DNA of 29,662 bases, from positions 1 to 29,662 of the forward strand of contig JAJZWK010000005.1 in NCBI GenBank assembly GCA_021846725.1. Direction: 5' to 3'. The notes beneath the pieces are model-generated. The model ran no database searches. It saw only the letters and a program-made list of their open reading frames with translations, and was not told where the DNA came from. The position numbers and the translations under genes are program-made. Positions 1-7,328 of this stretch are shown piece by piece. Source of the stretch: Actinomycetes bacterium. GTDB taxonomy: Bacteria > Actinomycetota > Acidimicrobiia > Acidimicrobiales > JAMCPL01. Position 1 is the stretch's first letter. Each line of letters begins with the position of its first letter.

Positions 1-1418
1 CCAATGATTCACCTATTTTCCTGGTCAGCCATAGCGGAAAAGTGCTTGAAGTGAATCCTGCAGCCGCAAAGTTGTTTCCAGGAAACAATGGGAATGCCGG
101 CATGGACGACAACAAGGAGAACCTCGAATTGGTTCGTAAGCGACTGCATGAGTACCATAGTAATATTGATCTTGCTGCAATAGTAGGGCAAGATGCCGCC
201 AGAGAGCTGCTTGCTCTTGGGTCTCATGCAATTGGAGATGCTTATCCCATGCTTGATACGCTACCATCAGATATTTCTCGTAAGGTAATGCTTCTCCCAG
301 ACAGGGGAGACTTTCCCGGTATGGAAAGAAGCGGCATCAATGACGACGCTCGGGCAATGGAGGGTAGCATCAGAGATGGCGGCAGGGGTGGTTATATAGG
401 TGACCCAAGTCCTTCTAGCGGTTATCTGCCCCACACCTCCCTTCCAAGTGTAAATAGCTCTTACAATTCCAGCGAGTTCAGTGCGGTAGGTATCCAAGAT
501 GCCAGCAGAAAGGATGATTTTGACAGAAAAGATGTGTTGGAAATACGTAATGATGACAATAGCATTGCTAAGAAAACCGTTCCGTTGGTGGAAATAAGGT
601 CCGGAGATGGTATCTATTTGTTCAGGCCATCCGTGACTGCAATCCACGATGAGTACAGTCAACCTATTCTACAAGTTATATTGGAGGATGTTACCTCAGA
701 GGCTGTCAGCCTAAAAAACGCAGAGTTATATGCCAGGAAAGTTCTAGGCGCACAGGAAGATGAGCGTAAACGCTTGGCACAAGAGTTGCATGACGGACCG
801 TTGCAATCTCTTATCCACTTATGTAGGCAGATAGACGTAGTCTCTGGTGGGGTAGAAGGGAAGCAGCAGGAGTTGGAACAGGTCCGCGAAGTTGCTGAGG
901 GAGCGGTGAGTGAATTGAGGTCTATAGCGAGGGGGTTACGCCCTTCCATACTAGATGATCTTGGGCTGGTCACGGCCATATCACGACTTTTGTCTGAGCT
1001 CGAGGAGAGGACAGGTATAAAAACTACCCTGGGAGTTCATGGGATAGAGAGGAGGCCATCACCTCAAGTGGAGAGTTGTTTATTCAGGGTGGCCCAAGAG
1101 GCGCTTTCCAATGTGGAAAGGCATTCGCATGCAACTCATGTAGCAGTTGGCCTAGAGGTGGAGAGAGGTAGCTTACATTTTCTTGTCAATGATGATGGGG
1201 ATGGGTTTGAATCCGGTACGGTATATTCTTCTCCAAACCATACGATGGGACTAGCGGGGATGCGAGAGAGAGTCAATTCGTTAGGTGGTCGTCTGTATAT
1301 CAGATCTACGCCGAGAAGCAGAATAAACGGCACCGACGCACTGCCAAAAAATACGGGTACATCTATAGAGGTTTTTGTGCCATATCTAACGAATTATGCT
1401 GGGCAAGCAGGTTCTTAG
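1..1418 (+). CDS. Sensor histidine kinase, NarL/DegS (HisKA_3) type, 5' end outside window
   Basis: The reading frame is open from base 3 to the stop at 1416-1418, and the PAS-like sequence DSPIFLVSHSGKVLEVNPAA begins before the first possible start (GTG at 42), so the true start lies left of the window. Counting from base 3, residues 1-25 and about 190-235 look like the two halves of one PAS sensor domain, separated by about 130 Ser/Gly/Asp-rich residues. A HisKA_3 dimerisation helix follows with H-box ELHDGPLQ (His at 789-791, predicted autophosphorylation site). Then comes a HATPase_c domain with N-box QEALSNVERHS, G1 motif DDGDGF and GLAGMRERV. Kinases of this class phosphorylate LuxR-type response regulators; no regulator is visible here. 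No membrane segment is seen in the visible part. The stop overlaps the next gene's GTG by one base. The family call is firm; the signal sensed is unknown. Confidence 0.9.
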   Translation, partial: NDSPIFLVSHSGKVLEVNPAAAKLFPGNNGNAGMDDNKENLELVRKRLHEYHSNIDLAAIVGQDAARELLALGSHAIGDAYPMLDTLPSDISRKVMLLPDRGDFPGMERSGINDDARAMEGSIRDGGRGGYIGDPSPSSGYLPHTSLPSVNSSYNSSEFSAVGIQDASRKDDFDRKDVLEIRNDDNSIAKKTVPLVEIRSGDGIYLFRPSVTAIHDEYSQPILQVILEDVTSEAVSLKNAELYARKVLGAQEDERKRLAQELHDGPLQSLIHLCRQIDVVSGGVEGKQQELEQVREVAEGAVSELRSIARGLRPSILDDLGLVTAISRLLSELEERTGIKTTLGVHGIERRPSPQVESCLFRVAQEALSNVERHSHATHVAVGLEVERGSLHFLVNDDGDGFESGTVYSSPNHTMGLAGMRERVNSLGGRLYIRSTPRSRINGTDALPKNTGTSIEVFVPYLTNYAGQAGS

Positions 1419-1945
1419 TGAGTAGAGATACCAGGTATCCTATGACTGTATGGGAGTTCATAGTGGTAGTTGTGCTTGTCATAGTAGGAGCTGCTTCTTC
1501 GTACCTGATATATTCAGCTAGACGTAATTACGCCTTGAATAAGGTGGTTGTCAGTAATCTGTCAAGTGCCATTAGTGCTACCAAAGAGGTATACTACCAG
1601 TCTGGACCGACTGATCGGTCGTTCAGTTACATTGCGGTCAAACATTTGGAGTCAGTAGACGGTTATCTGTATTGGACAACCAGTGCATCTACTGGTCCAT
1701 CAACCGTGAGTTACTATGTACCTCCATGGCCATCCAAAGTGCATCCTGAAGTATTGTATCTTGCCATCCGTTCGGATACGGGTTCATGTTTTTTGGCGCT
1801 GGAAGTTGCTTCCTCCGCAACCTATCACCTACCCGCATCAAATGAAGCACTGGCAATGGGAACCTGGTACTCATCATACGATGGGACAAATTGTGAAGCT
1901 TCTATGCCTGCAAGTATACCTCTGTCATGGTCGAAGAATACTTAA
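1418..1945 (+). CDS. Type IV pilin-like protein with atypical prepilin site
   Basis: This encodes 175 residues from a GTG that shares its G with the upstream stop; an in-frame ATG at 1442 is an alternative start. The N-terminus reads RYP-MTVWEFIVVVVLVIVGAA. Taking that Met as mature residue 1 puts Glu at +5, followed by a hydrophobic helix and then SARRNYALNKVVVSNLSSAI, the usual layout of actinobacterial type IV pilins (SARRNA...QSNLRNALTAAK). The C-terminal part also follows that family: YYQ, then ASTGPSTVSYYV, then SDTGSCFLALE and a second Cys near the end, probably a disulfide. The residue before the expected prepilin-peptidase cut is Pro instead of Gly, so processing is uncertain. It is likely anchored in the membrane with the globular part outside. 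It is translationally coupled to the histidine kinase. No other pilus assembly gene is in the window. Confidence 0.6.
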   Translation: MSRDTRYPMTVWEFIVVVVLVIVGAASSYLIYSARRNYALNKVVVSNLSSAISATKEVYYQSGPTDRSFSYIAVKHLESVDGYLYWTTSASTGPSTVSYYVPPWPSKVHPEVLYLAIRSDTGSCFLALEVASSATYHLPASNEALAMGTWYSSYDGTNCEASMPASIPLSWSKNT

Positions 1946-1952
1946 ATGAATA

Positions 1953-2267
1953 CTAGTGCCTTCCGGCTCGCAACTCCTCAATGCTCAATTCAGTAGTTGC
2001 CTCTTCTCCGCACTCTGGACATGATTGATTGTCTATGTGTCTCCAAGAACGTAGCAACCTTGTGCCTGAAGGATCAAGATGAACGACGAAGGAGTCACTA
2101 AGGGGATCTATCTCAAGTCCCCAGTAAGGACGCCATCCTGTCGATGCCAGCCTCGGGTCTAAATCGATTCCTTTCAAGACCCTCCGGAAACGCATCTTGC
2201 TTTCGTCAAATATCCATGTGCTATGACAAGATTCTATGATGAGCTCGTTCGAGTGGTCTGTCTTCAT
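1953..2267 (-). CDS. Conserved hypothetical protein (104 aa) with C-terminal CPEC
   Basis: A small soluble protein, rich in Trp and Arg, with the segments STWIFDESKMRFRRV, STGWRPYWGLEIDP and GTRLLRSWRH, then CPECG (Cys83 and Cys86). A single CxxC with one more Cys at position 14 could bind a metal, but a full zinc site is not evident. I do not recognise a named family; the composition and clean start and stop look like a real conserved actinobacterial hypothetical. The ATG at 2265-2267 has only a weak AAGG upstream as a ribosome-binding site. Its 3' end converges on the pilin-like gene with 7 bases between the stops, and no terminator hairpin is visible there. Confidence 0.55.
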   Translation of the reverse strand: MKTDHSNELIIESCHSTWIFDESKMRFRRVLKGIDLDPRLASTGWRPYWGLEIDPLSDSFVVHLDPSGTRLLRSWRHIDNQSCPECGEEATTELSIEELRAGRH

Positions 2268-2352
2268 ACCTTATATTATTGCTCATCTAAATGACGAGAA
2301 CACTACGACAATGTTACATTTAGGTTACAATTTTAATGGAGTTACCTGCTTG

Positions 2353-3141
2353 CTAAAAATGCAATACTCCAGCGCTTATCAGCAGGAGAATAGCAACAAT
2401 TGCCGCTACCAGTACGATAGCTATTCCGATGAATACCGGGGAGATTCTGTTTGCTGCCCCCTTCTCTCTTTTGCTCTTCTTGGCCTGGCACAGTGGGGAT
2501 AGCGTGGCTATCTGCGATATAAGGGATTCCGGCTCTTGGGTCGGAACAATAAAATGGTGATCCTTGCTGCTGGAAGCAATTTCCATTACGATAGCAGTTC
2601 TACCATCAGGAGCTTCGGATTGCTCTATTCCGCTGACGCTGGCAATCTCTCCCCACCCGTACATGGCAGCGCGTGTACCATTAGGACTATTTATTGTTAC
2701 ACCTGAGGTCTGGAAAGTCAAAGACATCCCAGGTACTGCAATTGGTACATTATTCGTATCGTATGTTAGCAAAAATGCCTCTTGAATGCTTAAAAATATA
2801 TTTTCTTCAGTTGTAGGTACGCCAAGAGGTTCGTTGAGCGCAGAGATAGAAGGCATGGATGCCGGTGCAGGAGCAGAAGTGGTAGGTGGAGTCGGCGCTG
2901 AAGCAGGTGTAGCAGGTGGAGCCGGTGCCCCAGAGAACCCCGGTGGCGGCGGTATCAGTCCTGGAGAAGGAGGTCCTGATGGTGGAGTGGTAGGTGGAGT
3001 CGGCGCTGAAGCAGGTGTGGCAGGTGGAGCCGGCGCGCCAGAGAACCCCGGTGGCGGCGGTATCAGTCCTGGAGAAGGAGGTCCTGATGGTGGCGACACT
3101 TTTGACAGAGGTTCTTGTATGTTGTTCTGTTCTTCTTCCAC
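2353..3141 (-). CDS. Proline-rich, tail-anchored membrane protein of unknown function
   Basis: 262 residues with three parts. Residues about 14-95 are Pro/Ala-rich and contain two nearly identical 36-residue copies built on SGPPSPGLIPPPPGFSGAP. Residues about 110-215 form a folded-looking region (AFLLTYDTNNVPIAVPGMSL, AMYGWGEIASVSGIE, AIVMEIASSSKDHHFIVP) that could be a small PH-like beta domain, although I cannot prove this. Residues 236-262 are one hydrophobic helix at the extreme C-terminus after a KKSKREK basic stretch, which suggests a tail anchor with the rest in the cytoplasm. The start is a GTG at 3139-3141 without an obvious ribosome-binding site and is uncertain. The Gly-rich frame on the opposite strand is a shadow of the repeats. 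The function is unknown. Confidence 0.6.
   Translation of the reverse strand: MEEEQNNIQEPLSKVSPPSGPPSPGLIPPPPGFSGAPAPPATPASAPTPPTTPPSGPPSPGLIPPPPGFSGAPAPPATPASAPTPPTTSAPAPASMPSISALNEPLGVPTTEENIFLSIQEAFLLTYDTNNVPIAVPGMSLTFQTSGVTINSPNGTRAAMYGWGEIASVSGIEQSEAPDGRTAIVMEIASSSKDHHFIVPTQEPESLISQIATLSPLCQAKKSKREKGAANRISPVFIGIAIVLVAAIVAILLLISAGVLHF
2879..3093. repeat. 108-base tandem duplication inside the proline-rich gene
   Basis: Two adjacent copies, 2879-2986 and 2987-3093/4, differ at about three internal positions. The period is 108 bases, or 36 codons, so the reading frame is preserved and the Pro-rich unit of the protein is doubled. The near-identity suggests a recent duplication or ongoing homogenisation. 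Confidence 0.95.
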
Positions 3142-3193
3142 AATTAAATTATCTTAACTCATAAGTGGAACAAGTGTAAACTATTTAAACTAT

Positions 3194-3222
3194 TTGAACA
3201 GATTAGGTAGTTGTCATATAGC
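3194..3222 (+). promoter_or_regulatory. Candidate sigma-70-type promoter for ilvE-cimA
   Basis: TTGAAC (3194-3199) and TATAGC (3217-3222) are separated by 17 bases in the divergent gap before ilvE. Transcription from here would give a leader of about 170 bases that contains the degenerate repeat at 3300-3351. I saw no T-box motif in the leader. This is an assignment by eye. Confidence 0.4.
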
Positions 3223-3299
3223 ATTCTGACTCCATTGAAGATTGGAGGTACTCGGTGGTGTTCTCCGATGAAGTGGATGAGGTAACGCTACTTGGGTAC

Positions 3300-3351
3300 A
3301 CACCGCCAGGGACGTCATCTGACCAGTGGTAACACATGGCTATTTGCGAGA
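3300..3351 (+). repeat. Degenerate repeat element, copy A (ilvE leader)
   Basis: The segment 3311-3351 aligns without gaps to 13157-13197, upstream of smc, with 30 of 41 positions identical. The shared core reads CATGG[CT]TATTTG[CT]GAGA. The bases to its left (CCGCCAGG) also match copy B near 13083. It lies in the untranslated leader of ilvE and artificially extends the open frame upstream of the true start. Confidence 0.6.
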
Positions 3352-3402
3352 TACTACACTAGAATATATTGGACTATTTGGTATGCAAGAAAGGTGATAC
3401 AG

Positions 3403-4332
3403 ATGCCTATAGAGCCAACAGAGGCAATATGGATGAATGGTGAGATGGTACCTTGGCAGGAAGCCAAGGTACATGTACTCACTCATGCTCTTCACTATGG
3501 TAGCGGGGTATTTGAGGGTATACGTGCCTACCGTACTGAACGCGGAGTAGCGGTATTCAGGCTCGCTGATCATATAGAGCGCCTTCTTGCTTCAGCCAAG
3601 ATTCTTATGATGGATGCCCCGTTTACTCATAGCCAGTTGGTGGATGCTACCAAGGAGCTAATAAGGGTGAATAGACTGGATGACGGGTGTTATATAAGAC
3701 CTATTATGTTCCTTGGCTATGGCGAAATGGGTTTGAATACGATTCCATGCAAGACCGATGTTGCAATAGCTGCATGGCCGTGGGGTACCTACCTTGGAGA
3801 GGAAGGGATGATGAAGGGCATTCGTATGAAAGTATCTTCGTGGCAGCGTCATAGTCCCAACGCGATACCTACGGCCGCCAAAAATACTGGGATGTATGTC
3901 AATTCCTCACTTGCCAAGCTGGAAGCACTTAAGGCTGGATACGATGAAGCTATTGTTCTAGCTCCGGATGGTAGGGTCTCCGAGTGCACTGGCGAGAACA
4001 TTTTTGCAGTCAAGCGTGGGCGTATTGTCACCCCACAGGTTTCCCAGGCAGGTGCCCTTTCAGGTATTACTATGGACTCTATAGAGGTCATAGCCAGTGA
4101 TCTGGGGTATACTGTGACACATGAACCTCTTATAAGGACAGATTTTTATCTGGCTGAAGAGGCGTTTTTGACCGGAACGGCTGCAGAAGTGGTTCCCGTA
4201 GTAGAAGTGGACGACAGGGTGGTCGGTAGTGGTCAGCCAGGTCCCATTACCCGGGAGATACAATCTACCTATCTTGCGGCGGCACGTGGAGAGCTGGATA
4301 GATACAAGGATTGGCTCGATTATGTCGACTGA
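3403..4332 (+). CDS. ilvE: Branched-chain amino acid aminotransferase
   Basis: A class IV (fold type IV) PLP aminotransferase that transfers the amino group between glutamate and the 2-oxo acids of Leu, Ile and Val. The ATG at 3403 is chosen because AAGGTG lies just upstream and the protein then begins MPIEPTEAIWMNGEMVPW, giving 309 residues, the usual IlvE length; the open frame further upstream is leader and repeat DNA. Family motifs are HYGSGVFEGIRAY, the PLP lysine K160 in TAAKNTGMYVNSSLAKLEA, GYDEAIVL, and VSECTGENIF near the cofactor phosphate site. The end overlaps the cimA start by 11 bases, so the two genes are probably co-translated, consistent with a shared role in isoleucine synthesis. 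Confidence 0.93.
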   Translation: MPIEPTEAIWMNGEMVPWQEAKVHVLTHALHYGSGVFEGIRAYRTERGVAVFRLADHIERLLASAKILMMDAPFTHSQLVDATKELIRVNRLDDGCYIRPIMFLGYGEMGLNTIPCKTDVAIAAWPWGTYLGEEGMMKGIRMKVSSWQRHSPNAIPTAAKNTGMYVNSSLAKLEALKAGYDEAIVLAPDGRVSECTGENIFAVKRGRIVTPQVSQAGALSGITMDSIEVIASDLGYTVTHEPLIRTDFYLAEEAFLTGTAAEVVPVVEVDDRVVGSGQPGPITREIQSTYLAAARGELDRYKDWLDYVD

Positions 4333-6049
4333 TCATCTTGAATATGATGCCGGTACGGTCAGCGCATTAGCCGCCACTTCAATCGATGTGTTCGATACCA
4401 CATTGCGTGATGGATCGCAACAAGAGGGGTTGTCGCTTACTGTGGATGATAAGTTGAGAGTAGCTGAACAACTTGATTATCTTGGTGTTCGGTACATCGA
4501 GGGTGGATGGCCTGGCGCAAACCCCAAAGATGATGAGTTCTTCAAGCGCGCACCACATGAACTGAAGTTGGGTAATGCTACTTTGGTAGCTTTCGGATCT
4601 ACCAGGCATCCGGGTACGAAAGCTGAAGAGGATCAGGTGCTACGTCACCTAGTAGATGCGGAGACAGAGGCAGTATGCATAGTTGCAAAGGCCTCCTCTG
4701 TCCAGGTCAGAAAGGCATTGCGTACGACGCTGGAAGAGGGGATTGCGATGGCCTACGATTCGGTATCGTACCTCGTCTCCAAGGGACTAAAGGTATTTTT
4801 TGATGCCGAACACTTCTTTGATGGATACCTTGCAAACCCAAAGTTCTCACTTGCCGTACTAAAAGCTGCCGAAGAAGCAGGGGCATCTACTCTTGTACTT
4901 TGTGATACAAACGGGGGCATGTTGCCGTATCAGGTGGAGAGCATTGTCAGGGAGGTAAAATCACGTAGCAGGATACAGATAGGTATACACTGTCATAATG
5001 ATACTGGATGCGCAGTGGCTAACTCCATTGCAGCCGTACAGGCGGGTGCCACTCATGTGCAGGGATGTATCAACGGCTATGGAGAGAGGACAGGCAATGC
5101 AGATCTCACTTCTGTCATACCTGATATTAGTCTCAAGCTCAAGATCGATACGATTCCTGCCGATAGGCTGGAGAGGATTACACCGGTATCTCATCACATA
5201 GCAGAATTGGTGAATATCCCACCTCGTGCTCAGCAGCCATATGTAGGTTCGGCGGCATTTGCCCACAAGGCCGGTCTGCATACGAGTGCAATAGCCAGGA
5301 TGAGGGATGCTTATGAGCATATAAACCCTGAACTGGTAGGTAATGGCACCAGGTTTGTCGTATCGGAGATGGCAGGACGATCCACCCTGGCTCTGCAGGC
5401 TGAACGCCTGGGTATTTCACTTGATTCAGATGCTATAGCAAAGGCTATTGAGCAACTTAAAAGACTGGAACATATGGGGTATCATTTTGAGACAGCAGAT
5501 GGCTCACTTGAGCTACTGTTGAGGAAGGCCGCCGGATGGAAGCAGGAGTTTTACGAAGTGGAGTCGTATAGGGTGATGTCAGACTATATTCCGGGTGGCA
5601 ATAGTGGCATTCCAACAGGTACGATAGGTAGCACTAAGGTGGTAGCGTTTGCTGCTACTGACTCAAGCGAGCATCCGGTGAATTATGAATCTACCGAAGC
5701 CACTGTTAAAGTACTCATAGATGGAGAGAGGGTAATTGCCACCGCAGAAGGGAACGGTCCGGTCAATGCCCTGGATGCTGCATTACGCAAGGCAATAGGT
5801 GGTCACTATCCTGAACTGCGTTCCATACATCTCGTTGACTATCGTGTTCGAGTACTCAATAGTGCCAAAGGTACTGCTTCTGCAACGCGTGTACTTATAG
5901 ACACAACCGACGGAACACGCGTATGGACCACTATGGGAGTATCTGAAAACATCATAGAAGCCTCATGGCAGGCATTGAATGACTCCATAATATGCGGATT
6001 GCTATCAGCCTCTGGTAAGCTCAGGTATACTGATGGAGGATGTTCGTAG
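4322..6049 (+). CDS. cimA: (R)-citramalate synthase
   Basis: Condenses pyruvate and acetyl-CoA to citramalate, the first step of the threonine-independent route to 2-oxobutanoate and isoleucine. The N-terminal HMGL-like TIM barrel starts with FDTTLRDGSQQEGLSLTVDD, followed by RYIEGGWPGANPKDDEFF, a signature that separates this clade (TIGR00977-like) from LeuA 2-isopropylmalate synthases. The metal site is IGIHCHNDTGCAVANS, followed by GCINGYGERTGNADL. Residues from about 430 resemble the LeuA C-terminal dimerisation and feedback domain. The 575 residues are a little above the usual length. The start at 4322 is inside the end of ilvE and has AAGGA at 4306-4310. Homocitrate synthase is an alternative but fits the motifs less well. 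Confidence 0.88.
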   Translation: MSTDHLEYDAGTVSALAATSIDVFDTTLRDGSQQEGLSLTVDDKLRVAEQLDYLGVRYIEGGWPGANPKDDEFFKRAPHELKLGNATLVAFGSTRHPGTKAEEDQVLRHLVDAETEAVCIVAKASSVQVRKALRTTLEEGIAMAYDSVSYLVSKGLKVFFDAEHFFDGYLANPKFSLAVLKAAEEAGASTLVLCDTNGGMLPYQVESIVREVKSRSRIQIGIHCHNDTGCAVANSIAAVQAGATHVQGCINGYGERTGNADLTSVIPDISLKLKIDTIPADRLERITPVSHHIAELVNIPPRAQQPYVGSAAFAHKAGLHTSAIARMRDAYEHINPELVGNGTRFVVSEMAGRSTLALQAERLGISLDSDAIAKAIEQLKRLEHMGYHFETADGSLELLLRKAAGWKQEFYEVESYRVMSDYIPGGNSGIPTGTIGSTKVVAFAATDSSEHPVNYESTEATVKVLIDGERVIATAEGNGPVNALDAALRKAIGGHYPELRSIHLVDYRVRVLNSAKGTASATRVLIDTTDGTRVWTTMGVSENIIEASWQALNDSIICGLLSASGKLRYTDGGCS

Positions 6050-6082
6050 ATGAAGAACGGTAGATACTGAGAGGACAAGTAT

Positions 6083-6541
6083 ATGGCTCAACCGAATTTC
6101 GAACCAGTGACTCAGGCGCAACGGGTAAGACCTTCAAGAATGTTGCATGTTCCGGGCTACTGGACAGCACACCGACCGGCAGACTTCAAGTCAGACAGGC
6201 CGGATTCAAAGGAGCGTGGTTATGTTTATCGTGGTCATGTCGGTCCTGATCAGGGATATGCACTGAAGCTTGTCCACGATATGCTACATTCAGATATTAT
6301 CCTAAAGGATGAAGAATCGGAAGAAGATGTAGTAGCAGGATTGGCAGCTATCGCCACCGCCAGAGCATCATCATTGGGAAGAGCCCCGGTCAGGGCAGAT
6401 ATAAGTTATGCAGCAGGTCTGTTCGATTACGATAAACAAGTTCCATCTACTCAAGCACTGGAGAAACGTAAAGAGGTATTTTCTTCGGCGGCGCATGACT
6501 ATAAGGTGAGGCGCAGGCTGGTGGCCTCTGTAGGATTGTAG
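6083..6541 (+). CDS. Conserved hypothetical protein (152 aa) downstream of cimA
   Basis: A soluble protein with no signal peptide or membrane segment. Recognisable stretches are RPSRMLHVPGYWTAHRPADF, HVGPDQGYALKLVHDM, LAAIATARASSLGRAPVRAD and a basic C-terminus (KVRRRLVASVGL). The GPDQGYALKL pattern looks like a conserved actinobacterial family, but I cannot name a function. The ATG at 6083 has GAGAGGA about 8-14 bases upstream. It begins 33 bases after the cimA stop in the same direction, so it is probably the third gene of the ilvE-cimA transcript; a role in that pathway is not shown by the sequence. Confidence 0.65.
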   Translation: MAQPNFEPVTQAQRVRPSRMLHVPGYWTAHRPADFKSDRPDSKERGYVYRGHVGPDQGYALKLVHDMLHSDIILKDEESEEDVVAGLAAIATARASSLGRAPVRADISYAAGLFDYDKQVPSTQALEKRKEVFSSAAHDYKVRRRLVASVGL

Positions 6542-6601
6542 CAGGAGTAGAATTCCAGTAACTGAGTATATCTTTGTGTGGCGTTCATATGTATGATGAT
6601 G

Positions 6602-7198
6602 TCATACAGAAGAGCGCCATCCATGGCTGGGAGCATCAGCAGCTTGACAGCTTTCACTGCCCGACCCTCTTTTGCCTGACAAGTTGTAGTAGGTACCTTT
6701 TAATGATACATTGAAATGATTGAACGTATTCGAAGATGCCTGAGCTTTTATAGCCAGTACGAATATACAGTTTCCTCCTTTGGAGCGAGAGGACATTACA
6801 ATATGTTGCGGGGCAGCAAGTATGCTTACTACATCGGGTCTGGTGCTTGGCTTATTTGATGCTACGAAATCCAGATGTGCTCCAAGATCATTGAGCAGGC
6901 TTGGGGTGACTGATGAGTACGTATCATCTTGGCTATATGCGGCCTCAGCAGTGACGGTTGCATTCCACAGAGCGTTTAACGCGCCTAGATTGCCTGGTGC
7001 ACTATAGGATTTAGGCGATACCGGCGCTTGTAATTGACGATTTGCCACTTCGCTTGCGGGGGTAGATGCATTGAGTGGCTGTTCTGGAGATGGCTTGTTT
7101 AGTGCTATGCCCAGTCCTACTCCCGTCACAACACAGATTGCGACCAAGAGACTTAATAGATAGGTAGAAAGCTGACGTGCTTCGCCAGTATTTCTCAC
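6602..7198 (-). CDS. Secreted or anchored protein with pilin-like globular domain
   Basis: 198 residues from a GTG start, with GGTGA about 8 bases upstream. An N-terminal membrane helix (about 11-33, LSTYLLSLLVAICVVTGVGL) is followed by a Ser/Pro/Ala-rich linker (35-70). The C-terminal half (LNALWNATVTAEAAYSQDDT, then TPSLLNDLGAHLDFVASN, PDVVSI, GGNCIFVLAIKA, GTYYNL, ESCQAADAPSHGW) follows the order of the globular domain of actinobacterial type IV pilins, including the two Cys and a terminal Trp. It lacks a prepilin peptidase motif with Glu+5, so it is probably a signal-anchored relative and not a pilus subunit. It is the last gene of the acpP-rnc-mutM direction. The pilin relation rests on eye alignment. 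Confidence 0.5.
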   Translation of the reverse strand: MRNTGEARQLSTYLLSLLVAICVVTGVGLGIALNKPSPEQPLNASTPASEVANRQLQAPVSPKSYSAPGNLGALNALWNATVTAEAAYSQDDTYSSVTPSLLNDLGAHLDFVASNKPSTRPDVVSILAAPQHIVMSSRSKGGNCIFVLAIKAQASSNTFNHFNVSLKGTYYNLSGKRGSGSESCQAADAPSHGWRSSV

Positions 7199-7220
7199 AA
7201 CAGTTCACCGGAACCGAACC

Positions 7221-7328
7221 GGACTGTTGTGCATCGCTCTCCAGTCATAACTGGCAGGCCATGTCTGGAGCAAAGCCACACACTGAGACAGGGACTGTTG
7301 TGCATCGCTCTCCAGTCATAACTGGCAG
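7221..7328. repeat. Perfect 37-base direct repeat spanning the mutM 3' end
   Basis: Copies at 7221-7257 and 7292-7328 are identical and start 71 bases apart. The second copy contains the last four mutM codons and its stop (7316-7318); the first is a non-coding duplicate between mutM and the pilin-like gene. Each copy holds a short hairpin, CCAGT-CATA-ACTGG. Because 71 is not a multiple of three, the duplication probably arose outside coding constraint. Confidence 0.95.

Noticed and set aside
267..662. Minus-strand frame inside the histidine kinase
   Set aside because: Shadow of a well-supported kinase coding sequence; no domain or upstream signals.
2286..2324. CTAAATG/CATTTAG inverted pair as terminator of the proline-rich gene
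   Set aside because: Only seven weak base pairs with a 25-base loop and no T-run.
2786..3157. Gly-rich plus-strand frame opposite the proline-rich gene
   Set aside because: It is the complement of Pro codons (GGN opposite CCN); the minus-strand frame has a folded domain and a membrane anchor.
3292..3402. Open frame extending ilvE upstream of 3403
   Set aside because: AAGGTG supports ATG 3403, which gives the family length. The resemblance of this extension to the one before smc (GRHLTSGNTWLFAR and GRNLAGRNSWLFVR) comes from the shared DNA repeat.
3223..3402. T-box or leader-peptide attenuator for the ilvE operon
   Set aside because: No T-box consensus and no leader peptide rich in Ile, Leu or Val codons; a possible MKWMR peptide at 3270 is uninformative.
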